Notes under the pieces: model-generated
Databases searched by the model: none
What the model was told of the DNA's origin: nothing
The model's input: only the letters and a program-made list of their open reading frames with translations
Assembly (NCBI GenBank): GCA_036898135.1
Contig: CM072522.1
Span: forward strand, 10,433,686 to 10,497,685
Origin: Oncomelania hupensis
Lineage: Eukaryota; Mollusca; Gastropoda; Littorinimorpha; Pomatiopsidae
Direction: 5' to 3'
DNA: 64,000 nucleotides
Shown here: piece after piece, positions 33,152-45,746 of the stretch
How positions within the stretch are numbered: position 1 is the first letter of the stretch
Layout of the letters: the number at the start of each line of letters is the position of its first letter
Made by a program: the position numbers and the translations under genes

Positions 33152-33152
33152 T
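33097..33152. repeat. (TTTA)n microsatellite
   Basis: About 14 TTTA units in intron 1. From 32556 to 33096 there is no exon or element I recognise. Confidence 0.95.
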
Positions 33153-33487
33153 ATCCGTATCCAGTTCTTTAGTTCTTTATGAAATAAGTATTGATAGAAT
33201 GCTTCTTTTCTCCGTTACAAGGGTGGGGTGACAGCAGTGATGCAGGAGACTTGACTAATAGACTGCCATTACACACATGATGTAAATGAAGTCATGTGAT
33301 GCCTGCCATATAACGTTTATATCGCCGCAAAAAGTGCCATTTGTCACAAGATGCTGTGCACAAGTGCCTTTACATAGTAAACGAGGAAGTCCCAAATAAG
33401 ATGGCAAGCCATTCAAATGTATTTCCAGACTCTTTTTGAACCAGTGTTAAATTTTTGGGCGGTTTTCTAACTCAGCTTTATCCTAAA

Positions 33488-34100
33488 GCAGCACCCCCGT
33501 GGGGATACCGGGAGTTTCAGTATAAATAGTATTCTCATTTTCTGGGAATTTAGTTCTTTAAATTCCCACTGTCGCTGTCTTTCTCCTTTGTTCTTTCTCA
33601 TTCCTACTGTGTTCTATCAATATACTATACTATCTTCTTCTTCGCTAGACCAGTAACCTACCTATTTTCTTGAAAACTCTTCCGGGACAAAACTCCTCAT
33701 TTGTGTGTGAGGTCTGTTGGATCAGCTTGGGAATATTGGACGCTTTCTGCCAAATGGTCACTGGGGCTTCCTATGATGTTATTATTTGGCAACGGAGGCA
33801 TTTTATATGTATGTATTTTGTTGATATTTTATAATGATGTTTGTATTCGATTTCGTTTTTGTAAACGGGGCTTCGATATATTAGAGTATAGCCTCAGCGT
33901 CACCTCCGTGGAATGTCTTTATTGTAAAGTGACCGGCTGGCGGAGTGCCTTCAGTGTTATCACTAGGGTTGTTTCGGCAGATCTTTAATGCGGATCAAGG
34001 GTGAGTCTTCTTTCAGCGAAGTTGTGGTCTTGATTTTGTGGTCCTGATTCGTCTCTTCGCAGTCCGCTGGACCCTGTAAGCAATGAATAACTAACTAACT
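33488..34100 (+). repeat. 600-bp interspersed repeat family, copy 3 (variant tail)
   Basis: Full length from the GTGGGGATACCGGGAGTTTC start. It differs from the other copies at the 3' end: GTCCGCTGGACCCTGTAAGC then (AACT)n rather than the TAATG tail. The internal frame (33701-33988) is open for 95 codons. Confidence 0.8.
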
Positions 34101-34690
34101 AAAGCAGCAAACGGAAAGCATGGGATGATTTACCACTATCTGAATAATTCGCAAGTAAACACACACACACACACACACATACACACACACATAGCAGCAG
34201 CAGCAGCTGCAGCAGCAACACCAACAACAGCCAAAATCGGTTCATCCATTTTGTTAAAAAAAGACGGCCATACGTTCTTTTAAAAAAGTAATTAGCCACA
34301 GCGTCCTCGACCTTTAAAAACGTGCAAAAATGTGTTTCAACGGAAAAGCAAAATTTGGTGCGACAGACCGATCAACTGACTGACAACCGGACTGCACGCA
34401 ATGATTGGCCATGAGCCCAAGTACCTGTAAATCAACAAAATTCGATTGGCCGTTTCTGAGATATGGAGCAAACATTTGAGGTAGAGCAAATATGATGGCA
34501 CAGGAGGCTGGTCATTCACCAGTGTACCTGTACCAGTGAGGTGCGGTCAAAATCCGTTCATTGGTTCTTGAAATATGGCGTGCAACGGACGGACAGACCG
34601 ACCGACCGAACGACAGATAGACTAACAATTGCCTCGTTCTGATTCCCGACTATTGCAAAGTATTTGATATTACCCGGAAACGCAAAATAG
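34101..34690 (+). repeat. Interspersed repeat with TGACCTTTGAGA motif, copy 3
   Basis: CGTCCTCGACCTTTAAAAAC, ACTGACTGACAACCGG, GGTTCTTGAAATATGGCGTG and a GACCGACCGACCG end in family order. A (CA)n array interrupts at 34157-34192 and a GCA run at 34195-34218. Sequence 34691-35780 holds a CA-rich patch at 34988-35020, a telomere-like GGGTTAGGGCAAGGG hairpin arm at 35089-35142 and otherwise nothing. Confidence 0.55.
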
Positions 34691-35782
34691 ACCTAAATTT
34701 CCCATGAGAAGCCAGTTACCTTCATATGGCAACAAATGTGTTTACTTCTCACTAATTCTTGCCGTTACAGTTAGTTTGAGGATTAAAAGTAGCTTTTGGC
34801 TTGTCAAGTCTCGTGATCTATTAGACGAGGGGGCCAACTCGGAAACAACGTGTATGAAAGACAAGGCCAGCTTTGTCTCAAGTGTCAAGTGAATGGATAT
34901 TTGCATACATCACAGAGACACATCATTTTAGGTGCACTGCAACGTTTGCCTGTCTGTTGCTCTGAGCATTCCACTGCACGTCGTGTCACACACACACACC
35001 CACCCACACACACACACACATTTGCAATACATCACAACTGGGTTTATTTAAGAATGTAGGAATCGGAAAGTGATTTTTGTAGAGAAAAGGGTTAGGGCAA
35101 GGGCTAGGGATAGATCTACAACTAACCCTTACCCGAACCCTTGTCTAAAAAGTTGACCTAGTTCGTCTCCTATAGGCGAGGCGACGAAATAGGTCGAATT
35201 TTGTTCAAAATTTCTCCGAAAATTGACTGTATTTTCTCCGTCCCGGATATAACACTCCTGTGTACTTAAAACACTCTCATGCACTACAACTGCACTCCCA
35301 TGCACTAAAAGAGCACTCCCGCGCACTTAGAAAAAAGTGGGGTCCTGGAAAAAAGTGGGTTCCAAGCAAATAAACCCATTTGCTACTAAGAAACCCCTGA
35401 GGGGAATCTTTCCATGTTCGGGGACAAAGGGCATGGATGAGGCTTGAACATAACTGGTAAATACTAAGACACTGGGTGCAGTGGTTCTCGACTTATTGCA
35501 TTTATAAGAGGCGAATCGCGCAACTCTTCTATTTATATATATCTACTTCATGGGGTCAACAGTTTCAGTGTATTTTATCCCATATCTCCGTTGTATCTTA
35601 TCACCCGGGGCTGGGATTGGGTACATAAGATAAACTAATTAAGATGATCATTTTGACACCATCCCCATCCAAATCCGTCAAGAATTAGGGGATAGAATAG
35701 GGTTGGATAAGTTTAGGATAGGGTTGGATATCAACTTCAACATCATAGTACATGACATTTTCTTCATAACTCCAATCTGTTG

Positions 35783-35786
<4 letters not shown>

Positions 35787-35825
<39 letters not shown>

Positions 35826-35842
35826 GTGTGTGTGTGTGTGTA
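35787..35842. repeat. (GT)n microsatellite
   Basis: GT array with two GGGT interruptions. No gene seen between it and the LTR element at 36238. Confidence 0.95.
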
Positions 35843-36237
35843 TGTGGCTAAAGATCACCCAAGGTCAAGGACACACTGGCAAGAGAATTCAAACATCAAA
35901 GGGAAATGTGATGTCAGTAGTCAGAATGGCTCATTACCACCTACACACACACACACATACACACTGACAACAGATTGGAACTATGAGGAAAGCACTGATG
36001 TACTATGATGTGGGTAGAGCAATCCCTGCCGTATTATTTTTTTGAAATTATAATTAAATGGCTTAAGCTAATGACATGGGACTTGGTATATATATACATT
36101 CACCTCATCACCCTCTACCTACCCCTGCATATTTCATGAAAATCGGCTCAGTAGTTTGGGCTCTGCCCTCGGGAGATGGAGGTGGGAACTTTGAAATATT
36201 TGGGAGTGATACCAAACCTATTTCTCTTGTTCCTAAG

Positions 36238-37665
36238 TGTCACGCCAGGGAGGAATAAAGGATTCTGACCACTCAGAGATAGTTAGATTTTTTTCTGATT
36301 TCGTTGTTTATATTGATTTTCCTTCTTTCAGTCAGACAATATTTACGTTACATAACAATACATTACATCACCCATAACTCTACATACATATTTCATGCAA
36401 CATCACATATTCCATCACTCATAACTCTACATACGTATTTCATGCAACATCATATATACATAATTAATGCGAAAGTCGTGCATCCACAAAAGTTTTTCAA
36501 TTTAGAATGTTTATACTAGTTGATGCCTCTCTTCCTTGCACTGACGACGATCACTGTTTTTCTCTTTGTACGAAAATGAAAGTTTCACGTCGATCGTCGT
36601 CTGCTATATCTATCATAATCGCTTCCCTACCTTGATTGTTGATCATATTGTTTCTTGGTTTACACTAACTTGTCATCTCCACTTGCGCACTGTCGTCTCT
36701 GTCCTAGTCCTCACACTTTAGTCCTGTATCGTCTGTTGATTTCACCTCTCACTCTCGAAACAGTCCATCTCTAGCATCCTCCATATTCCGTACTCGATGC
36801 GGAAGAACCCAGAAAAAACATCTGTTGAACATAATAAATAAAACCTTCCATCAGTAAGCGTCGTCTCGTTGCTAAGCTATTTCCGCCGGAAATCGATGTT
36901 CGAATCCATGGTAACGATAGCGGTCTCCGTAGATTGACGATCATCTCCGAATGCTTCCGAATTCGAATAAACGATAAAACTCAACAAATGGCATGCACCC
37001 GTATAACGATAATATATTTTCAACATAGCAACCATTCGTTCACGCGATCCAATCATACTGAAATCACTTGGCTCGACGAAACGTTCTACGATCACCAGAC
37101 CCGCCCCTTGCGCCCGATTATCAGTTCGGTCCCGATCTGCCGACGCGCGCACGATTGTCAATGATTTCCGTACTGAGCCATTTCGCGAATTTATCTCATC
37201 TTTACAAATAAATAATCCTACCTACCCAAATGATGTGTGATATGAATTTAGACTATTCGTGCCACTGTGTCCAGATGCCCTTGTCGGTAACTGCCACAAT
37301 CACAATGGTCACTGGTCGTCACTTCCCCCAGTAGACACGGTTTTCTCCATACTCCTCAGCTATGAGAGAGCTGCACATGAACTCTTCTCATAACTTAGAT
37401 ATCTCTCCTCCGAAATATCTTTCCGCAGGCACCCTGCTGCTGAGTATGTTCCTCCAAGCCGCTGTCCACTCCCGAGATCAAAAATCTCCTCACGTTTTCT
37501 CAACGCTTTTGTTTACCACCCTTCTGCTCATGCGCGACCCACGTCAATTTTCAGACTTCACGGCATGCGCTCATATCGTCACTTGATGACGCATACTCCA
37601 TATCTTATTTCCGTCTGCATTGATTAGTAGGCCTACGTCGAGAGAATGCATAATGAAATGTGACA
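36238..37665 (-). repeat. 3' LTR (1428 bp) of the Gmr1-like element
   Basis: In element sense it starts TGTCACATTTCATTATGC right after a polypurine tract (GGGGAAGGGCC, 37669-37679) and ends GGCGTGACA. It contains a 47-bp tandem duplication of a CATAACTCTACATACATATT unit (36373 and 36420). Open frames inside it are not gene-like. The block 37554-37601 is repeated exactly at 40939-40986. Confidence 0.9.
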
Positions 37666-37893
37666 CAAGGCCCTTCCCCAGCTAAAACTCTAGTTTTAGT
37701 TTATAACTACACATTTACATATGAATACTCTACATATAACATATTTATAACAATAATTATTTTCCTCCATAATATCGCTGCTTTGTGCATGTCATGCATG
37801 CCGTCTTGTCCATTCTCGTTTCCACTGTTTATTTCTTTTCCTCGTCGGCGATGCGACTGAGATAATCTGCGTCCACATTGTCTTTTCCTTTTA

Positions 37894-40800
37894 TTACCTC
37901 ACGTGGAAGTCATGTTGCTGTAATTGCAGCGCCCATCTCATCAAACGGCCATTTTCTGTCTTCGACTTCTGCAGATAATGTAATGGCTGATGATCAGTTT
38001 CTAGCGTGAATCTTTGTCCATATAAGTATAGCTCAAATCTCTTAATCCCCCACACAACTGCCAAACACTCTTTTTCAATAGTAGAATAGTTTCTTTCGGC
38101 TAACGATAACTTCTTGCTTGCATAAGCAATTGGATGTATTTCCTGATCCTTTTCTTGCATAAGGACGGCTCCCATGGCTGTGTTTGATGCATCCGTCCTC
38201 AAGACGTAAGGTTTGCTGTTGTCAGGTAAATGCATCACTGGTTTACTGCACAAAACGTCTTTCAACTTTTTGAAAGCTTCCTCCGCTTCTTCAGTCCATC
38301 TGAGTTTGTCCGGCTGTTTCGCTTTTGTCATGTCGGTCAAAGGAGTGGCTATTTCTGCAAACATTGGTACAAATTTGCGATAATATCCAGCCAATCCCAA
38401 CAATGCTCTGAGTTCCTTTTTAGTTTGTGGTTTGCTGGCATTCTGCAGCTTGTTAATTTTGTCTTCTTCGGGTCGTATTCTACCCTGTCCCAATTGATGT
38501 CCGAGGTACTCCATCTCCTCGTATCCAAAGAAACATTTTGATGGTTTAACTGTTAACCCAACTTCCTCCAGTCTCGTCAACACTGCTTCCACCGCTTCAA
38601 GATGCTCTTCCCATGTTTCCGTCGCCACTAAGATATCGTCAATGAAATTGTCCACATCTTTGCGATTTAGTGGGCTCAACACTTTTCTCATCATTCGCGA
38701 AAATACGGCGCCTGCCGTCTTTAAACCGAACGGCATTCGCGTCCATTGGAATTGCCCCACGGGTGTGGTAAATGCCGTCTTGTGCTTGTCCTCCTCATTC
38801 ACTTTGATTTGCCAGTAGCCCTTTGAGCAGTCTAGCTTGGAGAAATACTTCGCTTTCCCAACCTTTGCGAATATTTGATCAATGTCTGGTATTGGCTCTG
38901 GATCAAATTCCAACGTTTCGTTCAATTTTCGATAATCCATGCAAAATCTCACTGAACTGTCCTTTTTCTTGACAAGTACGATGGGTGAATTGTACGCTGA
39001 TATAGTTGGTTCTATAACGCCCATTGTCAACATCTGATCCACTTCTGTTTTGACAGTTTCCATAACTGCGTGAGGTAGCGTATACTGCTTCACGTACACT
39101 GGCTTTTGAGTTGTGCTGCGCAATTCGCATGTCTCAATATCCGAATTTCCCGGCAATTCTTGTAATGCTTTCTGATGTCTTCTTCGCACTTCGTGCATCT
39201 GTTGTGCTTTATTCGCATCTAACTTGTCAGAAATATGGCTATCTTTTGTACTCTCCGTAGCTTTGAGTGGCAATGTCGGTACTGTTCCTATGGTTTCATC
39301 ATAGTCTGCATAACCCTCGACATCTTCTTCCGTCATGACTACTGCGATCATTTCTGTGTCTTCTCTTTCCATGTAACTTTTCAGTAAGTTTGCATGGTAC
39401 ACTTTTTCCTTGCCGTGTACATCCACCTTGTAATCAAACTCATTTATTTTCTTCGTTACGGTGAATGGTCCTTTCCACGTCAGTTGTAGTTTGTTCTTCT
39501 TTTCAGGTAAGAGCAACAACACTTTCGAACCCTCGTTAATGTTTCTAGACTTTGCCTTCTTGTTGAAATTTCTTGCGTGTCTTTGACTAGCTTTGAGCAA
39601 GTTTTCTTGTGCTATGATACATGTCTGCTCAATCCTATTTCTCAAGTCAATCACGTATTGTGCTGTCGTTTTCTCTTCTTTTTCGACCTGGTCCTTCATC
39701 CAAACGTGTTTCAATATTTGCATCGGCCCTTTGATTGATCTGCCGTACAACAATTCAAACGGTGAAAACATCATCGATTCTTGTGGCACCTCTCTATACG
39801 CGAATAGTAGCGCTGGTATCATGCGGTCCCACTCCTTTGGCTGTTCAAGGCACATTTTCTTCATCATTTGCTTCAATGTGCCGTTGAATTTCTCTACTAA
39901 TCCATTCGATTGTGCATGATGTGGTGTCGTCTTGATGCCTTTCACGTCCAGTAGTTTCTGTAGTTGCTTCATTAGATCTCCCACAAATTGGGTTCCTTGG
40001 TCTGAGACTATTTCTTTTGGTATGCCCAGCCTGGTCCAAATAGTCCAAAGCGCTTCCGCGATCTCGGTAGTTTGGCATGTCTTCAGCGGTACTGCTTCAG
40101 GATACCTGGTTGCATAATCGACCATTGTCAACACGTATCTGTATCCTCTGTCTGACATGGGAATGATCGGTCCGATTAGATCAATGGCGATCTTCTCAAA
40201 AGGTGTGTCTACCATGGGTACTTTACCTAATGGTGCACGCATGTGTCTGCCTCTGTATGTTGATCTTTGGCATGCATCGCATGATGCGCAGTATCTTTGC
40301 ACATCGCCGCAAATTCCTGGCCAATAAAAATCAGTCCATATTCTGTTCTTAGTTTTTCTTCCGCCCAGATGTCCGCTCATCGGCGTATCATGTGCTAATT
40401 TCATGATGCCTTGTCTGTATTTCTTGGGTACGACTATTTGTGTTTTCTTCTGATCATTTTCCTTGAATTCTCGAGTCAGCACTCCATTCTTCCATCTATA
40501 TATAGCTTTTGTACGCTTGTCACCTTGTTTCATTTCCACAGACCCATCCGCTGCATCTCTGCATTTCTTCAACGATTCATCTTCCTTCTGTGCTTGTTTT
40601 AGTTGTTCTGGTGTGACGTCAACTATTTTCGTTTCTGAAATTTTCAGCTCTTTTTGACTCCGTTTTGTTGCTGCACTTCGTGTTTCTATTTCTGCGCATA
40701 ATTCCTTTGCTTTGATTTCTTCTAGTTGCTTTGGCTGCCTTGTCTCTGTCGCATTTGTTTCCCTTGTTGCACAGGTTCCCATTATAGGATACACTGGAAT

Positions 40801-40986
40801 GACGTTTAACTGCTCTTTGTTCAGGAATCTTGCGTTTCCTATTAGCACTGGCATTGCTGGTCTAGGCATGACCAATACTTCTGCGTTCCCCTCGAAAAAT
40901 GGTGTCCGCATAAATACCTTGGCAACTGGTACTTGTTTGACTTCACGGCATGCGCTCATATCGTCACTTGATGACGCATACTCCAT
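37894..40986 (-). pseudogene. Pol of the Gmr1-like element: protease end, integrase, reverse transcriptase, RNase H (broken)
   Basis: An open frame of 1030 codons. Residues 1-16 come from LTR sequence; 17-52 match the end of a retropepsin (VPVAKVFMRTPFFEG, VLIGN). Integrase: zinc-binding H199, H206, C236, C239; catalytic D269, D329, E365 with the D-D35-E spacing; a GPF module near 503-540 and no chromodomain. Reverse transcriptase about 640-850: D719 (KLDC) and FIDD at 781-784. RNase H from about 925: D932, E971 or E973, D998. The frame stops just after HDFHV; the expected RNase H end continues in another frame, which indicates a one-base loss near 37895. Without gag it cannot be autonomous. 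High GC and codon use contrast with the AT-rich flanks. Confidence 0.92.
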
Positions 40987-40997
40987 GTGACACTAAG

Positions 40998-42255
40998 CTT
41001 TCAGTTACCTCCCTTTCAATGTTATTAATAAGACGTTTTAATTTCTCTAATATTTGCTGATCGAGTCCTAAGGTTATCACCCTTCTTAAAAGACTTTTGG
41101 GTAAATCTTTAAACTAACGTCTTCAAACAAAATAAAAATGTTTGGGGAACGCAATTTTGATTATTTAAAATTATTTTATGTTGTAATTAAAATGTATGTT
41201 CCGAAACCCATCTGTTTAGGCATTTTGTTATAAGTTGATTTGTTGCTTGATAAATGATTATTCATTCAAATAACATTTCAAATAACAATCCAGAACTTTT
41301 GAAGGGTGCTCATAAAGGTTGAGCACTTAGCCAAACATAAAAAGAAAATATAATTAGTTAGCTAATTGGGGGCATTTAAGTGCAGTATATAGGATTTATT
41401 TTGTATTGGCCTTCTTTAATTCAACAAGTCTTTAATACCATGAAAGGAATTATGTCATTTGTGTGTCGTATTTGAATAAATAAAGGCATTTAAAATAAAC
41501 GACAAATCTTAAAAACTGACACATTAAAATTTTTGTTTAAAGAGATTCATTTCTATTTTCTTACTTACTCACGCACACACACTCACACACACACACAGTT
41601 CAGGTGCACAGGACCGAATTTCAAAAATGACTGAAAAAGAAGCGCGCTATCCAGCTGATCATTTTGACACCATCCCCATCCAAATCGGTTAATAATTATG
41701 GGATAGAATAGGGTTGGATAAGTTTGGATAACAACTTCATGTAGGCCTATGTATGTATGTATGTATGTATGTATGTATGTAGGTTACAGCTCACAAATTG
41801 GGAAGGAGAGTTGTCTGAAACCCATTTGTGCGTTTATATTTAGGAAGATGCACATACTACGATTTCTTGCAATTTAGAGAAGAGAAGAGAGAATATTTGG
41901 GGCTATGAATTATCTTTCGAAAGGTTAGTTTAATTCCCATTTATATTGCCAGGCAGCCGATTTGTGGATATTTGGTTGACATAAAGATGTTTGGTTGTCT
42001 TTTTCTTTTCGGTTTTTATTTTAGATGCCGCTCTCATGCTATTGGAAATCAGCCACTTGATTTTTGTTTTGCTTTTTTTTAATAGGAAAACCAGCTGATA
42101 CACTGACAAACTGAGAACACATCGAAATAGCCATCTGTATCTATGACACAGTTCCACAAAAAAAATCCAGCCTCTGGCAGCAGAGAAGGAGAGTTAGGTC
42201 TTTGTTGTACCCCTTATTCCCCGGAGGACCGCATCTAACAAGAATTATATGCAAG
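40998..42255. other. AT-rich intron 1 sequence, no exon recognised
   Basis: It contains a (CA)n patch (41574-41599), the phrase GATCATTTTGACACCATCCC (41658) that also occurs at 35645, so a short shared repeat lies on both sides of the LTR element, and a (TATG)n array at 41747-41780. Confidence 0.5.
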
Positions 42256-43160
42256 ATACCCCCGTTGGGGTGCCGGGGGTTTCAGTATAAATAGTATCCC
42301 CACTTTCTGGAAATTTAGTGCTTTAAATTCCCACTCTCGCTGTCTTTCTCATTTGCTCTTTCTCATTCCTTCGGATGAGAGTATAAACCGAGGTCTAGTC
42401 TGTGTCGCATACATTCCATCGTAACGGACTTTAAAGATCCTAACGCTCATGTCCTAGACGGGTGAGTACCGGTGACAAGAACACAACCAGCATGCACCTA
42501 GATCCTTCTCCCCCATCCCTGGCCGTCCAGGATTGTGCTCAGTTGTCTGGGGCGTTATTACGGTGCGCCCAAAGGCTGCAAGTTGGCGCCTAGGGCGGCT
42601 TGAGTTAGATCCTGTATCGGCCAGCGCCTTGAGCAGCTCTTGAGCTGAAGAAGCGCTATATAAGAACGATTAAATAAATAAATAATAAATAATTCCTGCT
42701 CTGCTCTATCAATCTGCTATACTATCTTCTTCTTCGCTAGACCAGTCATCTACCTTTTTTCTTGAAAACTCTTCCTGGACAAGACTCCTTATTTGTGTAT
42801 GAGGTCTGTTGGATCAGCTTGGGAATATTGGACGCTTTCTGCCAGGTGGTTACTAGGGCTTCATATGATGGTATTACTTAGCAATGTAGGCATTTTATAT
42901 GTATGTGTTTTGTTGATAATTCATAATGATGTTTGTATTCTATTTTGTTTTTGTAAACGGGGGTTCGATAAATTAGAGTACAGCCTCAGCGTCCCCTGCG
43001 TGGAATGTCTTTATTGTAAAGTGACTGGCTGTTGGAGAGCTTTCAGTTTTACCACTAGGGTTGTTTCAGCAGATCTTTTATGCGGATCAGGGGTTGTCCG
43101 GTCCTGATTTGGCTCGGAAGAGTCCGCTGGACCTAAAGCAATAATCTTGTAATGTAATGT
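42256..43160 (+). repeat. 600-bp interspersed repeat family, copy 4, split by a SINE
   Basis: The family sequence runs to 42370, is interrupted by a family 2 SINE fragment (42371-42691), and resumes at 42692 through to a TAATG tail at about 43160. The internal frame (42793-43107) is open for 104 codons, the longest of the copies. Confidence 0.88.
42371..42691 (+). mobile_element. SINE family 2 insertion nested in the 600-bp repeat
   Basis: It starts TCGGATGAGAGTATAAACCG and ends GCGCTATATAAGAACGATT with an (AAAT)n tail. ATTCCT is duplicated at 42365-42370 and 42692-42697, and removing the insert restores the sequence of copy 1. The copy is 5'-truncated: the tRNA head and central block are absent. 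Confidence 0.88.
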
Positions 43161-43634
43161 TATATGCAAGATGCTGCTAGCAAACTGCAGTCCCGCTTCT
43201 AAAATGTGATGTCTCCCTTCTTGCACATTTCTTAACCATTTACATCGCTATGTCTAGCTGGGTGTACACACAGTTGGCAAAGTAGACAACGATGTAGTAC
43301 CAGCACCCGCAGAAACAGCAGCAACAACAATAACAACTCCAATCGCAACAGATTTTAATTAATAATAAAACTTCACTTCTTTATAATAAAACTCAGGGGG
43401 TTTCTTTTTGACCGAGATATATATAATGCGCCTTTTTCCGCTGGTTCAAATTCTGTTTACATGCAACGGTTTTGACTTTTTACTACCAGGGGAAATGAAA
43501 ACCATTAAGATGCAAAGCGACACGACTTTTTCAGTTTGCTTAAAGCTTGCAAAATTGTGTTTATTTATTAATCTGATTTATGTAGTTTTTATTTAATCAC
43601 TATGGTATGAAGAGCCCGTGTTAATATATTCATA

Positions 43635-43882
<248 letters not shown>

Positions 43883-43897
43883 AGTTATATTCTACGG

Positions 43898-44030
43898 TAT
43901 CGGCATGTTGGCGTGAAATATGAGATATGTCCAACGAGATCTATTAAATGTTTCCACAAACCGAAGGTGATTGAAACATTGAATCGATTGAGTTGTACAT
44001 ATCTCATATTCCACGCCAACATGCCAATAA
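43898..44030. repeat. Inverted repeat with 29-bp arms
   Basis: GGCATGTTGGCGTGAAATAT and following bases (43901-43930 region) are mirrored by ACATATCTCATATTCCACGC and following bases (about 43998-44027), one mismatch, with a spacer of about 70 bp. It could be a hairpin or a small palindromic transposon. Confidence 0.75.
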
Positions 44031-44379
44031 CATTTATGTATCGATTTCATCGAATCAAAGTATAAAACGGGAAATTTGCCAAAACAATAAATAAGCCTAT
44101 ACCAATGCTTTTCATAAGACTATGGCAAAGACCATTTCACACAACACATTCAAAAGAATGCACCATAACAAAGTAGTTCACACATTGGGCACGTTTGCAG
44201 CTAGCACATTTTAATTCTCAACAAACGTTCGAGTTTCACGCCTTCGCATAATATAAGCACTGAAATATTCTTGGAAGATGCAATCACTTTGACGAAAAAG
44301 CAGCATTACACTTCGCGTTCACAGAAGTCCTATTGTGTCATTCTGATTGAAAATTGACGACGTCGCTATTTTAATAAAA

Positions 44380-44418
44380 ATGGCGGCACTTATGGTTTTG
44401 TTAGCATCCAGCACAGAA
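44380..44418 (+). CDS. Possible first coding exon on the plus strand (13 codons)
   Basis: AAAAATGGCGGCAC is a strong start context, followed by ALMVLLASSTE and a GTAAGAAT donor. The short hydrophobic start resembles the beginning of a signal peptide. No continuation exon was found, so this may be chance. Surrounding 44031-45440 has moderate GC and no other feature. Confidence 0.2.
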
Positions 44419-45447
44419 GTAAGAATTTTTAACATTCCGTCGACTTGATTGTTATGTTCGGAGTATCTGAAGTTAATAGTAGCAAGAAGACACTTCTGTC
44501 CTCTGCACTAACCATAGATTTGTGAACTGAATCGAAGACCGCAGGTTTATGGCATGCGGTTCAAACAATGTGGTCTTGCAGTTTGGCTTTCGTTCGACGA
44601 CGAAACAGATCATTATGTTACATTATGTGCTATTATTTCTAGTAATCCTTGTCGGGAATTAAAAATGCGCCTTCATCAATGGTTTCACCGGACGGTATAA
44701 GCTCGTTAGAGAACCGGCATTTTGTTTCTTCTCTTGTACGTAGACAACAATCGTAAGTAGTCCGTGTAAGTATTCTTCCGACTTTCATATTCCAAGATTT
44801 GCTAGAAACATTGGAATCTGTGATTGGTCAATGACGTCGCGACACCAGTTTTAGCCACGCTCTACTTGGCCAATGAAAATATAAGACACTTGTGGAAATC
44901 GATATATTATTTTTTTTAATCGGTTATTCTAATTAAGGAGTTGATTATTTGTTATAGTTAGTTACTTAAATGTGTTTATTAATGTTTATTTTCGTATTTC
45001 AATGTCTAAATCACTTCGGTGAATGACAGATAATAAATAACATAGATAACTAAGAACGAATAAATTAATTAACGAACGATTCATTAAAATAAATTCACAA
45101 AGGCGTTTTGAAAGGGCATGTACTTACGCAGCTCTTGAGCTGTCAAAGCGATGTATAAGAGCGACAGAATAAATCAATAAATACAATATTAAAATACATC
45201 CTGTAATTAAAATGTAAGAAATGCAGACGACGTTTGGATTCAAATTGGACAAATATCAGATAAAAATGTAAATATCAGATAAAAATGACTATAAAAACTT
45301 TTAAAAATAAAAATGTTAATATTTCATTTCACAAATTTGTTGAATTGTACTCTCCTCTTCCCATTCATCTAGTAAATATCCCCCTTCCCTCAACTTCCCC
45401 TTAATTCCCTAGTCTAGAATAACTTCGGTGAATAGACGTTAACTGAA

Positions 45448-45625
45448 ACAAACAAACAAACAAACAAACAAACAAACAAACAAACAAACAAAAGCATGAC
45501 TATAAAAACAATTAGTAATCTTTTACCGTGAATTTTATTATTTCCGCGCTTTTCCATCTAGAATTGAGACTCACTGTCAATAAAATACAAACGCAAAATG
45601 TATAACTTCTTGAAAAAACAATGGT

Positions 45626-45710
<85 letters not shown>
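45448..45710. repeat. (CAAA)n (45448-45492) and (GT)n(GA)n (45626-45710)
   Basis: The second array ends exactly at the exon 1 donor: in gene sense intron 1 starts GTAAG and passes at once into (TC)n then (AC)n. Confidence 0.95.
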
Positions 45711-45715
<5 letters not shown>

Positions 45716-45746
45716 GACATCCAAGAAGTAAGGCTTTCATCTTCAT
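45716..45746 (-). CDS. Exon 1 (start codon and signal peptide start) of the Sushi/Met-Gly-rich gene
   Basis: ATG at 45746-45744 with A at -3; a second in-frame ATG two codons later. It reads MKMKALLLGC then C, phase 1, with a perfect GTAAGT donor. Joined to exon 2, 17 kb away, it gives a basic N-region and a Leu-rich core, which is a textbook signal peptide formed only by this splice. The transcription start is not located; 45750-46200 is the presumed promoter region and shows no obvious TATA box at a fixed distance. Confidence 0.8.

Larger units (their letters stand above)
36238..40992 (-). mobile_element. Ty3-superfamily LTR retrotransposon, Gmr1-like domain order, with 5-bp target duplication
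   Basis: Both ends carry the short inverted termini TGTCAC...GTGACA and are flanked by a perfect CTAAG duplication (36233-36237 and 40993-40997). Transcription sense is minus. The 3' LTR is complete (36238-37665); the 5' LTR is reduced to its first 8 bp plus a 48-bp internal block. Gag and most of the protease are deleted. Pol has integrase upstream of reverse transcriptase, which in the Ty3 superfamily characterises Gmr1-like elements. It sits in intron 1 of the host gene in the same orientation. Confidence 0.93.

Noticed and set aside
35089..35142. Telomere-like GGGTTAGGGCAAGGG and mirrored CCCTTACCCGAACCC
   Set aside because: Only one imperfect TTAGGG is present on each arm; it may be a simple palindrome, so I did not call it a telomeric insertion.
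36877..37164. Overlapping 76- and 94-codon frames on opposite strands at 36.9-37.2 kb
   Set aside because: They lie inside the LTR of the Gmr1-like element and show no domain; LTR sequence is non-coding.
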